DNA of 6,461 nucleotides. Origin: Geomobilibacter sp964431365. Its GTDB lineage: Bacteria > Desulfobacterota > Desulfuromonadia > Geobacterales > DSM-12255. Below, piece by piece: positions 1 to 5,761 of this stretch. The notes below the pieces were generated by a model. It was given only the letters and a program-made list of their open reading frames with translations. It had not been told where the DNA came from and made no database searches. A program made the translations under genes and the position numbers. The stretch covers positions 1-6,461 of the forward strand of contig CAYSJJ010000115.1 of the NCBI GenBank assembly GCA_964431365.1. Direction: 5' to 3'. Position 1 is the first letter of the stretch, and each line of letters starts with the position of its first letter.

Positions 1-1
1 C

Positions 2-304
2 GATGCGTCCACCCTGACCCCGGCGGCGCGCACGACGCTGACCAGGAACTTCGACCTCCTCAAGAAGAGTCCGCAGCTCAAGGTGCGCATCGAGGGGAAC
101 TGCGACGAGCGCGGCTCGGACGAATACAACCTTGCCCTTGGCGAGCGGCGCGCGCAGGCGGCGGCTCGCTATCTTGCTGAGCTGGGGGTCTCTGCCGAAC
201 GGTTGAGCACCATCAGTTACGGCAGGGAAAAGCCTGTGGACCCCGGGCACGACGAGGCGGCCTGGGCCAGGAACCGGCGGGACGAATTCGTTGTAGTGAA
301 ATAA
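2..304 (+). CDS. pal: Peptidoglycan-associated lipoprotein Pal, 3' part (5' end outside window)
   Basis: This is the C-terminal 100 residues of Pal, the outer-membrane lipoprotein of the Tol-Pal complex, whose OmpA-like domain binds peptidoglycan in the periplasm and helps keep the envelope together during division. The frame is open from base 2 (beginning D-A-S-T-L-T-P) to a TAA at 302-304, so the signal peptide, lipobox cysteine and first strand of the domain lie off the left edge. Diagnostic motifs are present: GNCDERGS, then YNLALGERRAQA, then SYGREKP and the closing NRRDEF. In E. coli Pal the first motif is GHADERG; Asn replaces His here, a change I recall in other Pal proteins and do not regard as damage. 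A GTG at 83 is internal, not a start, because the homology continues upstream of it. tolB and the other tol genes would be expected upstream. A strong hairpin begins 7 nt after the stop. Confidence 0.93.
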   Translation, partial: DASTLTPAARTTLTRNFDLLKKSPQLKVRIEGNCDERGSDEYNLALGERRAQAAARYLAELGVSAERLSTISYGREKPVDPGHDEAAWARNRRDEFVVVK

Positions 305-311
305 TGACCGT

Positions 312-348
312 CAGGTGCCAGGGGCGTTTCGGCGGCCCCTGGCACCTG
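312..348. terminator. Hairpin between convergent pal and methyltransferase genes
   Basis: A perfect 14-bp inverted repeat (312-325 pairs with 335-348, beginning CAGGTGCC and ending GGCACCTG) encloses a 9-nt loop. It starts 7 nt after the pal stop and lies 31 nt beyond the stop of the minus-strand methyltransferase gene, so it can serve both converging transcripts. Neither side has a proper U-tract: the plus strand continues CAATTACGG, and the minus strand continues into a moderately T-rich CATTATTTC. It is therefore a convincing stem-loop whose action as an intrinsic terminator is inferred from position. It could instead act mainly as a 3'-end protecting structure. Confidence 0.75.
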
Positions 349-379
349 CAATTACGGCAACTCAGGGGGGTGACAGGAT

Positions 380-1321
380 TTACCGGCTGGCGACGAGGAA
401 CTCACTGGTGATGACTTCGAAATGATTGCGGTGCGAACGCATCCTCCACGGAACTGCACCGGCGCGGGAAATCCGCCAGGGGGGGGACAGTACGTTGCCG
501 TTCCCTTCCAGCAGGGACCGGACATTGTCCACCCCTCTCCCTTGGTATGGCCCGGCGGTCGTCCCCCCCAGCCATAACTCCTCCGGAGCCGCGGTGGTCG
601 CCCAGGAAAACGGCGACGCAAAGAGGAACGATGCCTCACGAACAGCGGCGACCCTGTTCATGTCGTACAGGTGGGCAAGGGGATAGCTGACCCGGTCCAG
701 CAGATTCAAGGAGGATATCTGTTGGAACGTCCCCTTGAGAAAGGGCAATTTCTGGGCGTCGGCGACTACGAACTCCAGGTTGCCGGTCTGCCAGGCTTCG
801 GGGAGCTTGAGGTGAAACGTCTCGCGCAGGTTCCCTTCCACGGGGAGCGAAAAGGTCAGTTCCCGGTCGCGGGCCAGACGGCGGGCCGTCCTTATGCAGT
901 TGACCGAAAGATCGCACCCCACTGCCCAACCGCTTCTGGCTGCCATTTCAAAGGTAACGCGTCCTACCGAGCACCCTGCATCCAGTGCCGACGCGGAGTG
1001 ACCCACCAGGCAATCGGCCCACGCCGCAACCGTTTCCCCCTTTTCTGCATCACCCAGCAGGTCTGCATAATGGCACCAGAGGTAGCGGTCGACCATCCCC
1101 GACTCCTCGTACCGCCACTGTCCACCGGAGGGGCCGCTGTCCGGTTCCGGAAGAAGGTGTGCGATCCCCTCCCTTATCGGGAAACGTCGCCTGCATTTCC
1201 TGCATGAGAGGGTTCCGGTGATGACGTCGTCACCGGTTTCCTGATCAACGGAGAGGTCGAGCGGATATTCCTTGGGAAGGCAGGCAGGGCAGGCGAGATG
1301 GGGGTGCAGAAAACGCTTCAT
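380..1321 (-). CDS. SAM-dependent methyltransferase with N-terminal Trm112-like zinc ribbon, OvoA methyltransferase-like
   Basis: A 313-aa class I methyltransferase, probably cytoplasmic. Residues 9-58 form a Trm112-like zinc ribbon: C11-x2-C14 and C40-x2-C43, followed by RRRFPIREGIAHLLP. The Rossmann domain begins near residue 110. SAM motif I is LDAGCSVGR (113-121), the acidic end of strand 2 is D137 in GCDLS, and a further SAM-side motif is ADAQKLPF (187-194). Later blocks are NLLDRV (206-211), ASPFSW and ELWLGG. The order GC-x-VGR, NL(L/I)DR, SP(F/Y)(T/S)W, WLGG matches what I remember of the C-terminal methyltransferase of OvoA and stand-alone 4-mercaptohistidine N-methyltransferase-like proteins. 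The substrate is not shown by the sequence and no sulfoxide synthase gene is nearby. The ATG abuts the stop of the upstream regulator gene (TGAATG), with a GGAAGG Shine-Dalgarno inside that gene, so the two are translationally coupled. The stop is TAA at 382-380. Confidence 0.85.
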   Translation of the reverse strand: MKRFLHPHLACPACLPKEYPLDLSVDQETGDDVITGTLSCRKCRRRFPIREGIAHLLPEPDSGPSGGQWRYEESGMVDRYLWCHYADLLGDAEKGETVAAWADCLVGHSASALDAGCSVGRVTFEMAARSGWAVGCDLSVNCIRTARRLARDRELTFSLPVEGNLRETFHLKLPEAWQTGNLEFVVADAQKLPFLKGTFQQISSLNLLDRVSYPLAHLYDMNRVAAVREASFLFASPFSWATTAAPEELWLGGTTAGPYQGRGVDNVRSLLEGNGNVLSPPWRISRAGAVPWRMRSHRNHFEVITSEFLVASR

Positions 1322-2704
1322 TCACCCTTCCATCCCCAGTCGTTTCATCTTCTCCACCAGCGTGGTGCGGTTCAGGCGCAGGAGCGCTGCGGCGCGGGCC
1401 TTGACCCCGCCGGCAATGGCCAGCGCCTCGACGATCATCTTCCGCTCGATGTCGTTCACCGACTTGACCAGGTCGATCCCCTTTTCGGTCACCCGGGGGG
1501 AGAGGAGTTCGGCCTGGCCGTAGAGCTTGCTGATGTTGGAGGGGAGGTCCATGAGGGTGATCTGCTCCCCCTCGGTCAGCGCCACGCTCCGCTCCACCGC
1601 GTTTTCCAGCTCCCGCACGTTCCCGGGCCAGTCGTAGCGCTCCATCGCCTCAAGGGCTTCCTTGGTGATGGTGAGATTGGGGCGCGTCATCTCTTCGCAG
1701 TACTTGACCATGAAGTGTCTGACCAGCGGCAGGATATCCGAAACCCTCTCCCTGAGCGGCGGGATGAGGAGCGGGATGACGTTCAGCCGGTAGTAGAGGT
1801 CTTCCCGGAACGTCCCCTTGCGCACCTCGTCCTCCAGCTGCTGGTTGGTGGCCGAGATGACCCTGATGTCGATCTTGACGGGGCGGGTGGAGCCGATCCG
1901 TTCGACTTCCTGTTCCTGGAGGACCCGCAGGAGCTTGCTCTGCAGCTGGAGCGGCATGGTGCCGATTTCGTCCAGGAAGATGGAGCCGCCGTTGGCTGCC
2001 TCGAATTTGCCGATCTTGTCCTTGTGGGCGCCGGTGAAGGAGCCCTTCATGTGGCCGAAGAGTTCGCTCTCCAGCAGCGTCTCGGGGATGGCGCCGCAGT
2101 GGACGGCGATGAACGGCTTCTCCTTGCGATGGCTGTTGAAGTGGATCGCCTTGGCCACCACCTCCTTGCCGGTCCCCGACTCCCCCATGACCAGCACCGT
2201 GGAGTCGGTCTTCACTATCCGCTTCATCAGGTTGAAGACCGTCTGCATGGCCGGCGAGTTCCCGACGATGTTGGCGAACTCGTATTTGTCCAGCAGCTGC
2301 TTCTTGAGGTAGACGTTTTCCGAGAGGAGGCGACCCTTCTCCACCGCCTTGCCGATGATGATCTTCAGCTCGTCGATGTTGAGGGGCTTGGTGATGTAGT
2401 CGTACGCCCCTTCCTTCATGGCGCTGACGGCCGTTTCGGCGGAGGCGTGACCGGTGATCATGATGACTTCGGTCTGGGGGGAGTCTTCCTTGACCTTCTT
2501 GAGGATGTCGATGCCGCTGCAGTCGGGAAGGAACAGGTCGGTGATGACGATGTCGAACCGCTCGCTGGCCAGGAGTTCGAAGGCCTCGGAGCCGGTGCCG
2601 ACCCCTTTGAGGTAGCTGTCGTTCCCCTTGGCGAGCAGGAGAAGCAGGGCCTTGCGGCTTGCATCCTCGTCGTCCACCAGCAGGATGTTGATCTTTTCCT
2701 TCAT
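1322..2704 (-). CDS. Sigma-54-dependent response regulator, NtrC family (REC-AAA+-Fis HTH)
   Basis: A 460-aa enhancer-binding transcription activator for RNA polymerase carrying sigma-54, at the family's usual length. The receiver domain (about 4-120) has the acidic pair D11/D12, phosphoacceptor D56 (ITDLFLPD), T84 and K106, so it should be phosphorylatable. The AAA+ domain (about 145-365) has Walker A GESGTGKE (174-181), the sigma-54 contact loop GSFTGA (221-226; Ser instead of the classical Ala of GAFTGA, a common variant), and Walker B with SIFLDEIG (241-248). WPGNVREL follows near its end. The C-terminus (419-460) is a Fis-type HTH ending RTTLVEKMKRLGM, which resembles that of FleQ-type flagellar regulators, a loose hint about ancestry. 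Start: the ATG at 2704 is fixed by the receiver beginning KINILLVDDE, but the nearest Shine-Dalgarno, GGAGG, sits only 1 nt from it. It is the first gene of an operon with the methyltransferase. No cognate histidine kinase is in view and the regulon is unknown. Confidence 0.95.
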   Translation of the reverse strand: MKEKINILLVDDEDASRKALLLLLAKGNDSYLKGVGTGSEAFELLASERFDIVITDLFLPDCSGIDILKKVKEDSPQTEVIMITGHASAETAVSAMKEGAYDYITKPLNIDELKIIIGKAVEKGRLLSENVYLKKQLLDKYEFANIVGNSPAMQTVFNLMKRIVKTDSTVLVMGESGTGKEVVAKAIHFNSHRKEKPFIAVHCGAIPETLLESELFGHMKGSFTGAHKDKIGKFEAANGGSIFLDEIGTMPLQLQSKLLRVLQEQEVERIGSTRPVKIDIRVISATNQQLEDEVRKGTFREDLYYRLNVIPLLIPPLRERVSDILPLVRHFMVKYCEEMTRPNLTITKEALEAMERYDWPGNVRELENAVERSVALTEGEQITLMDLPSNISKLYGQAELLSPRVTEKGIDLVKSVNDIERKMIVEALAIAGGVKARAAALLRLNRTTLVEKMKRLGMEG

Positions 2705-2712
2705 GCCTCCGC

Positions 2713-2741
2713 TTCATAGCACGATTGCCGCTCCCTGGCAA
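2713..2741 (-). promoter_or_regulatory. Candidate sigma-70 promoter for the regulator-methyltransferase operon
   Basis: On the minus strand TTGCCA (plus 2736-2741; five of six to TTGACA) is followed after exactly 17 nt by TATGAA (plus 2713-2718; four of six to TATAAT). Transcription would begin around 2704-2707, at or within a few bases of the ATG at 2704, giving a leaderless or nearly leaderless mRNA. That would explain why the GGAGG next to the start is at an unworkable distance of 1 nt. The match could be chance; no transcript evidence is available from sequence. Confidence 0.4.
2725..2741. promoter_or_regulatory. Inverted repeat TTGCC-N7-GGCAA, candidate operator
   Basis: TTGCC at 2725-2729 and GGCAA at 2737-2741 form a 5-7-5 dyad that covers the -35 box and part of the spacer of the candidate leftward promoter, and lies 7 nt from the -35 of the rightward one. 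Position suggests a repressor site acting on the divergent pair. At five bases per arm it could be coincidental. Confidence 0.25.
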
Positions 2742-2748
2742 GGCCGGT

Positions 2749-2776
2749 TTGACGGAGCGTGGCGGGGGGGTATACT
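2749..2776 (+). promoter_or_regulatory. Sigma-70-type promoter for the slipin gene
   Basis: TTGACG at 2749-2754 (five of six to consensus), a 16-nt spacer with a run of seven G, and TATACT at 2771-2776 (five of six) make a good housekeeping promoter. Transcription should begin near 2783, leaving a leader of about 30 nt that contains the GGAGGT Shine-Dalgarno of the slipin. Its -35 box lies 7 nt from the -35 of the candidate leftward promoter, so the two read back to back. Confidence 0.65.
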
Positions 2777-2802
2777 TTTTGCGTAGGTACCGCGTGCCGT
2801 CC

Positions 2803-2808
2803 GGAGGT
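2803..2808 (+). promoter_or_regulatory. Ribosome binding site that sets the slipin start
   Basis: GGAGGT lies 4 nt before the ATG at 2813. The reading frame stays open back to a GTG at 2759, but that start has no Shine-Dalgarno, lies upstream of the -10 box, and would add 18 residues unlike any slipin. The ATG at 2813 is therefore preferred. Confidence 0.8.
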
Positions 2809-2812
2809 AGAG

Positions 2813-3598
2813 ATGATCGACCTTGCCAGTATCGTCCCGATGATCGTGTTCGTGATCGTCGCCATATCCGTGCTTACCAACGCCATCAAGATCCTTCCCG
2901 AGTACGAACGGGGCGTGCTGTTCCGTCTGGGACGCCTTAAGGCGACCCGCGGCCCCGGGCTGGTTCTCATCATCCCCGGCATCGACCGGCTGGTGCGGGT
3001 CTCGCTCCGGATCATCGCCCTCGACGTCCCCCCCCAGGACGTGATCAGCCGCGACAACGTGACCATCAAGGTCTCGGCCGTGGTCTACATCCGGGTGATG
3101 GAGGCGGAGAAGGCGATCGTCCAGGTGGAGAACTACCTCTACGCCACGAGCCAGCTTGCCCAGACCACCCTGCGCAGCGTGCTGGGCCAGGTGGAGCTGG
3201 ACGAGCTCCTGGCCAACCGGGAGAAGATCAACAAGGAGCTGCAGGAGATCCTGGAAGCCCACACCGGTCCCTGGGGGGTGAAGGTGACCACGGTGGAGGT
3301 GAAGAACATCGACCTGCCGCTGGAGATGCAGCGGGCCATTGCCAAACAGGCCGAGGCGGAACGGGAGCGCCGGGCCAAGATCATCCATGCCGAAGGGGAG
3401 CTGCAGGCATCCGAGAAGCTGGCCCAGGCAGCCAAGGTGCTGGCAGAGCACCCGACTTCCATGCAGCTCCGTTATCTGCAGACCCTGACGGAGATCGCGG
3501 CGGAGAAGAATTCCACCACCATCTTCCCGGTCCCCATCGACCTGATCAAGCTGTTCGTGGACAAAAAGGAAGGTTCGGGGCTGAGGGCTGAGGGCTGA
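2813..3598 (+). CDS. Slipin (stomatin-like SPFH/band 7 membrane protein)
   Basis: A 261-aa membrane-anchored scaffold protein of the stomatin/slipin family; such proteins oligomerise in lipid microdomains and often regulate a partner protease or channel. A single hydrophobic segment spans about residues 7-24. The band 7 domain runs from about 26 to 190, beginning ILPEYERGVLFRLGR, with GPGLVLIIPGIDR (47-59) and LDVPPQDVISRDNV typical of bacterial slipins. A charged Ala/Glu-rich helix (about 173-212) predicts a coiled coil, and LRYLQTLTEIA with IFPVPIDL form the usual oligomerisation tail. The native-looking end is near LFVDKK (247-252); the last residues, G-S-G-L-R-A-E-G, are encoded by a heptanucleotide repeat whose TGA supplies the stop, so the extreme C-terminus is probably repeat-derived. 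The NfeD protease often paired with slipins is not present here. The gene is driven by its own promoter, divergent from the sigma-54 regulator. The PHP-kinase gene follows 63 nt after the stop. Confidence 0.93.
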   Translation: MIDLASIVPMIVFVIVAISVLTNAIKILPEYERGVLFRLGRLKATRGPGLVLIIPGIDRLVRVSLRIIALDVPPQDVISRDNVTIKVSAVVYIRVMEAEKAIVQVENYLYATSQLAQTTLRSVLGQVELDELLANREKINKELQEILEAHTGPWGVKVTTVEVKNIDLPLEMQRAIAKQAEAERERRAKIIHAEGELQASEKLAQAAKVLAEHPTSMQLRYLQTLTEIAAEKNSTTIFPVPIDLIKLFVDKKEGSGLRAEG

Positions 3599-3652
3599 GG
3601 GTTGAGGCGATAAAAACAAGGTTCTCCGAGCCCCGAATCCTGAGCCCCGAGC
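3572..3652. repeat. Two inverted heptanucleotide tandem arrays between slipin and PHP-kinase
   Basis: The left array has a 7-nt period: GGTTCGG (3572-3578), then three CTGAGGG units (3581-3601) and a degenerate TTGAGGC (3602-3608). After the A-rich spacer GATAAAAACAAGG comes a right array: CCGAGCC (3626-3632), CCGAATC, CTGAGCC and CCGAGC (to 3652). Read on the opposite strand the right units become GGCTCGG/GGCTCAG, the same family as GGCTGAG on the left, so the two arrays face each other. AGCCCCGAA (3629-3637) is an exact complement of TTCGGGGCT (3574-3582), and GGGGCTGAGG pairs with CCTGAGCCCC with one mismatch, so the RNA could fold into a long stem. The left array encodes the slipin C-terminus and stop. 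Minus-strand reading gives Ser-Ala-Leu-Ser-Pro-Gln-Pro, a pattern I recall from spurious ORFs in other genomes that carry such repeats. It may act as a terminator or RNA-stabilising structure; there is no U-tract. Confidence 0.8.
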
Positions 3653-3661
3653 ATATCTACC

Positions 3662-5170
3662 ATGCTTATTGAAATGCATTGCCATACTGCCGAGCACTCC
3701 CGCTGCAGCGCCGTCGCCGCGGTCGAACTGGTCAGGCAGGTCTTCAGCAAAGGGTTGCAGGGGATCGTCCTGACCGATCACCACTACCTCTGGCCGCCGG
3801 AGGAGCTGGCCGCGCTCCGTCTGGCCGCCGGCGTCCCCGACCATTTCCGGATCATGGCCGGCCAGGAGCTGGCAACCCCCGAGTTGGGGGACCTGCTGGT
3901 CTACGGCGCGCCGTCGACCATTCCCCGCGGGACCCCGGTAGCCGAGGTGCGCCGTCGCTTCCCGGACGCCGCCCTGGTCTGGGCCCATCCCTACCGGGGA
4001 GGGAAGCAGCCGGGGGAGAAAGAGCTCCTGGCGCCGATCCTGGACGGGGTGGAGATCTTCAACAGCAACCATACGGTACTGGGGAACAGTCGCGGGCTGC
4101 AGGACTGGCACCGCTTTCGCTTCAACGCCATCAGCGGTACCGATACCCATGGCGCCAGTTATGCCGGCCTCTATCCGACCATTTTCGACCACCCGGTAGC
4201 GACCATCGGCGAGCTTGCCGTGGAGATCCGCCATGGCCGGTGCCGCCCCTTTTTCAAGGAGATCGTCCGGTCCGGGGCCAACAGTCAGGTCACCGAGGTG
4301 ACCATCGGGACCAAGGGGGCCGACGAGAACCGGGAGCGGATCATCATCCGGGAGCTGGCCGACCAGCGGAAGTGGCATGCCGCGGAGCGGGCCCACAAGG
4401 TCATGGCCGCCGTGGCGGATCACGGGTTCGGCGACGGCATGTTCCGCGTCCCCCGGCCGATCGAGGGGGACGACCGGAGCAGGACCCTCATCGAGCAGGG
4501 GGTCCGGGGGCGGCCGCTCTTCGACAAGCTCCTGTCGTCCACCCTGGAGGACGGACGGGAGTACCTGCAGATGGCGGCGCGCTGGCTGGCCAGGCTCCAT
4601 CGCTTGCGTCTGCGGGTGACGCCGGCCGAAGAATTCCCGACCCGCGAGGAGCGGCGGTTGGCCGTTTACGTGGAGCGCTTCACCCGCATCGGCCACCGTC
4701 ACAGCCGCAAGGTCGAGGAGATCGCCGCCGCGGTCCATGGCGCCGAAATGCAACTGGTCAAGAGTGAAGGCGGGACCTTTGTCCAGGGGCATGGCGATTT
4801 CCATCCCAAGAACATATTGATCGGCCAGGACAATCAGGATAACCGGGACACCCTTTTCTGCGCGGCCATCGACTTCGAGAGTTCGATGGTCATGCCGCCG
4901 GCCTTCGATCTGGGGTGTTTCCTGGCGCAGTTCCGCAACCAGTTCTTCGCCCACGCCGAGCTCCTGGCCGCCTTCCCCGAGGAGCTGTTTCTCCGGGCCT
5001 ATCTGGACGAGGCCGGCCAGACCCCGCCGGACATCCTGCGCCAGGTGGAGCTGTTTCGCGCCCGCACCAACCTGAGCATCGCCGCCTACCTGGTCAAGCT
5101 CGGGCTCGGGGAGGGGGAGGACCTGTGGCGGGTGCTGGTGGAGGCGGAACGGGCCATAACCCATCTTTAG
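3662..5170 (+). CDS. PHP metallo-phosphoesterase domain fused to APH/choline-kinase-like phosphotransferase
   Basis: A 502-aa soluble two-domain protein. Residues 1-200 are a PHP domain with what looks like a full metal site: H6 and H8 (EMHCHT), D39-H40 (LTDHH), E69 (GQELAT), H109 (WAHPYR), E131 (GVEIFN), and D161 with H163 (GTDTHG). Such domains hydrolyse phosphoester bonds with a two- or three-metal centre. Residues about 205-500 are an APH-type kinase fold: R230 lies in the probable beta-3 strand, E242 could be the helix-C acid, HGDFHPKN (377-384) gives catalytic D379 and metal ligand N384, and IDFE (403-406) gives metal ligand D404. Both halves therefore look active. The substrate is not revealed; APH relatives phosphorylate small hydroxyl compounds, sugars or antibiotics. 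The ATG at 3662 is required to keep the EMHCHT strand, although no Shine-Dalgarno precedes it; the sequence there is the end of the heptamer array. It may be read through from the slipin promoter. The stop is TAG. Confidence 0.9.
   Translation: MLIEMHCHTAEHSRCSAVAAVELVRQVFSKGLQGIVLTDHHYLWPPEELAALRLAAGVPDHFRIMAGQELATPELGDLLVYGAPSTIPRGTPVAEVRRRFPDAALVWAHPYRGGKQPGEKELLAPILDGVEIFNSNHTVLGNSRGLQDWHRFRFNAISGTDTHGASYAGLYPTIFDHPVATIGELAVEIRHGRCRPFFKEIVRSGANSQVTEVTIGTKGADENRERIIIRELADQRKWHAAERAHKVMAAVADHGFGDGMFRVPRPIEGDDRSRTLIEQGVRGRPLFDKLLSSTLEDGREYLQMAARWLARLHRLRLRVTPAEEFPTREERRLAVYVERFTRIGHRHSRKVEEIAAAVHGAEMQLVKSEGGTFVQGHGDFHPKNILIGQDNQDNRDTLFCAAIDFESSMVMPPAFDLGCFLAQFRNQFFAHAELLAAFPEELFLRAYLDEAGQTPPDILRQVELFRARTNLSIAAYLVKLGLGEGEDLWRVLVEAERAITHL
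4826..4852 (+). repeat. Three degenerate 9-bp repeats inside the kinase domain
   Basis: CAGGACAAT, CAGGATAAC and CGGGACACC stand in tandem and in frame, encoding Q-D-N, Q-D-N, R-D-T (residues 389-397) in the loop between the catalytic HGDFHPKN and the IDFE metal-binding strand. The loop tolerates insertions in APH kinases, and the repeat looks like a small in-frame expansion that has begun to diverge. Confidence 0.55.
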
Positions 5171-5171
5171 T

Positions 5172-5186
5172 CCCCTTGTGAAGGGG
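5172..5186 (+). terminator. Small hairpin after the PHP-kinase gene
   Basis: CCCCTT (5172-5177) and AAGGGG (5181-5186) pair perfectly around a GTG loop, 1 nt after the PHP-kinase stop. The stem is only 6 bp and has no U-tract, so termination may be weak and some transcripts may run on into the ferritin gene. The rest of the 68-nt gap holds no promoter I would defend. Confidence 0.35.
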
Positions 5187-5238
5187 GAGTAACCTGTTAA
5201 GCTGGAGTCGAACAGAAGATATTCAAGGAGGATACCCC

Positions 5239-5757
5239 ATGCTGTCCAAGAAAATGTATACCACCCTCAACAAGCATATGAACACCGAGCTCTATTCGGC
5301 CTTCCTCTATCTCAACATGTCGGCCGCCGCCAATGCCATGGGGTTCAAGGGGGCTGCCACCTGGTTCAACGTCCAGTACCAGGAGGAGATGATCCATTTC
5401 CAGAAGTTCTACGCCTACATCAACAGCCAGGGCGAGCAGGCGGTGATCGAGGCGATGACGGCCCCGCCGAGCACGTTCGCCTCGCTCCTGCACATGCTGG
5501 AGGAGACCCTGCAGCACGAGCAGCACATCACCCGCTGCATCAACGAGCTGACCGACCATGCCGTCGGGGAGAAGGACCACGCCTCCCAGATCTTCCTCCA
5601 GTGGTTCATCACCGAGCAGATCGAGGAGGAGGAGAATGACCGGGAGATCATCGGCAAGCTGAAGCTGATCGGCGACAACGGCTACGGCCTCCTCATGCTG
5701 GACAACGAACTGGGGCAGAGGGTCTTCGTACCGCCGCCCGACGCCCCGCAGGCCTAG
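5239..5757 (+). CDS. ftnA: Ferritin, FtnA type (non-heme iron storage)
   Basis: A 172-aa cytoplasmic ferritin that would assemble into a 24-subunit shell, oxidise Fe(II) and store it as a mineral. The ferroxidase residues fall at the same numbers as in E. coli FtnA: E17 (NTELYSA), E50 and H53 (QEEMIHF), E94 (HEQH), Q127 and E130 (TEQIEEEE), with Y24 and W122 also present. There is no haem-ligand Met in the bacterioferritin position that I can identify, and the overall pattern is FtnA. The start is secure: AAGGAGG at 5225-5231 lies 7 nt before the ATG. The C-terminal tail ends VFVPPPDAPQA. The stop is 4 nt before the DUF1450 gene, so the two form an operon. I see no clear Fur box or sigma-70 promoter in the short upstream gap, so regulation is not visible. 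Confidence 0.95.
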   Translation: MLSKKMYTTLNKHMNTELYSAFLYLNMSAAANAMGFKGAATWFNVQYQEEMIHFQKFYAYINSQGEQAVIEAMTAPPSTFASLLHMLEETLQHEQHITRCINELTDHAVGEKDHASQIFLQWFITEQIEEEENDREIIGKLKLIGDNGYGLLMLDNELGQRVFVPPPDAPQA

Positions 5758-5761
5758 TTAC

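Noticed and set aside
221..304. pal as a short independent gene starting at GTG 83
   Set aside because: The OmpA-like domain continues upstream in frame to the window edge, so the GTG is internal.
1298..2719. A 473-codon open frame on the plus strand
   Set aside because: It is antisense to the sigma-54 regulator, which carries receiver, Walker and HTH motifs; the opposite reading is compositionally an antisense shadow.
2717..2741. Upstream out-of-frame ATG before the regulator
   Set aside because: The ATG at about 2717 opens a frame antagonistic to the receiver domain and has no ribosome site; at most a tiny leader overlap.
2736..2752. TGGCAAGG followed by TTTGAC as a sigma-54 promoter for the slipin
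   Set aside because: The GG-N10-GC spacing fails (TT in place of GC), while the same bases fit a sigma-70 -35 box with a good -10.
2759..2812. Longer slipin starting at GTG 2759
   Set aside because: It would begin upstream of the -10 box, has no Shine-Dalgarno, and adds residues unlike slipins; the ATG at 2813 has GGAGGT.
4106..4121. Sigma-54-like promoter TGGCACC-N4-TCGCT with GG-N10-GC spacing
   Set aside because: It encodes the conserved stretch W-H-R-F-R inside the PHP domain, lies mid-gene in the sense direction, and has an imperfect -12 box; most likely chance.
2714..5164. An 816-codon open frame on the minus strand
   Set aside because: It runs antisense to the slipin, the repeat and the PHP-kinase gene, all of which have clear domains. 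Its product is Leu/Gly/Asp/His-rich, typical of the complement of GC-rich coding sequence, and matches no family I know.
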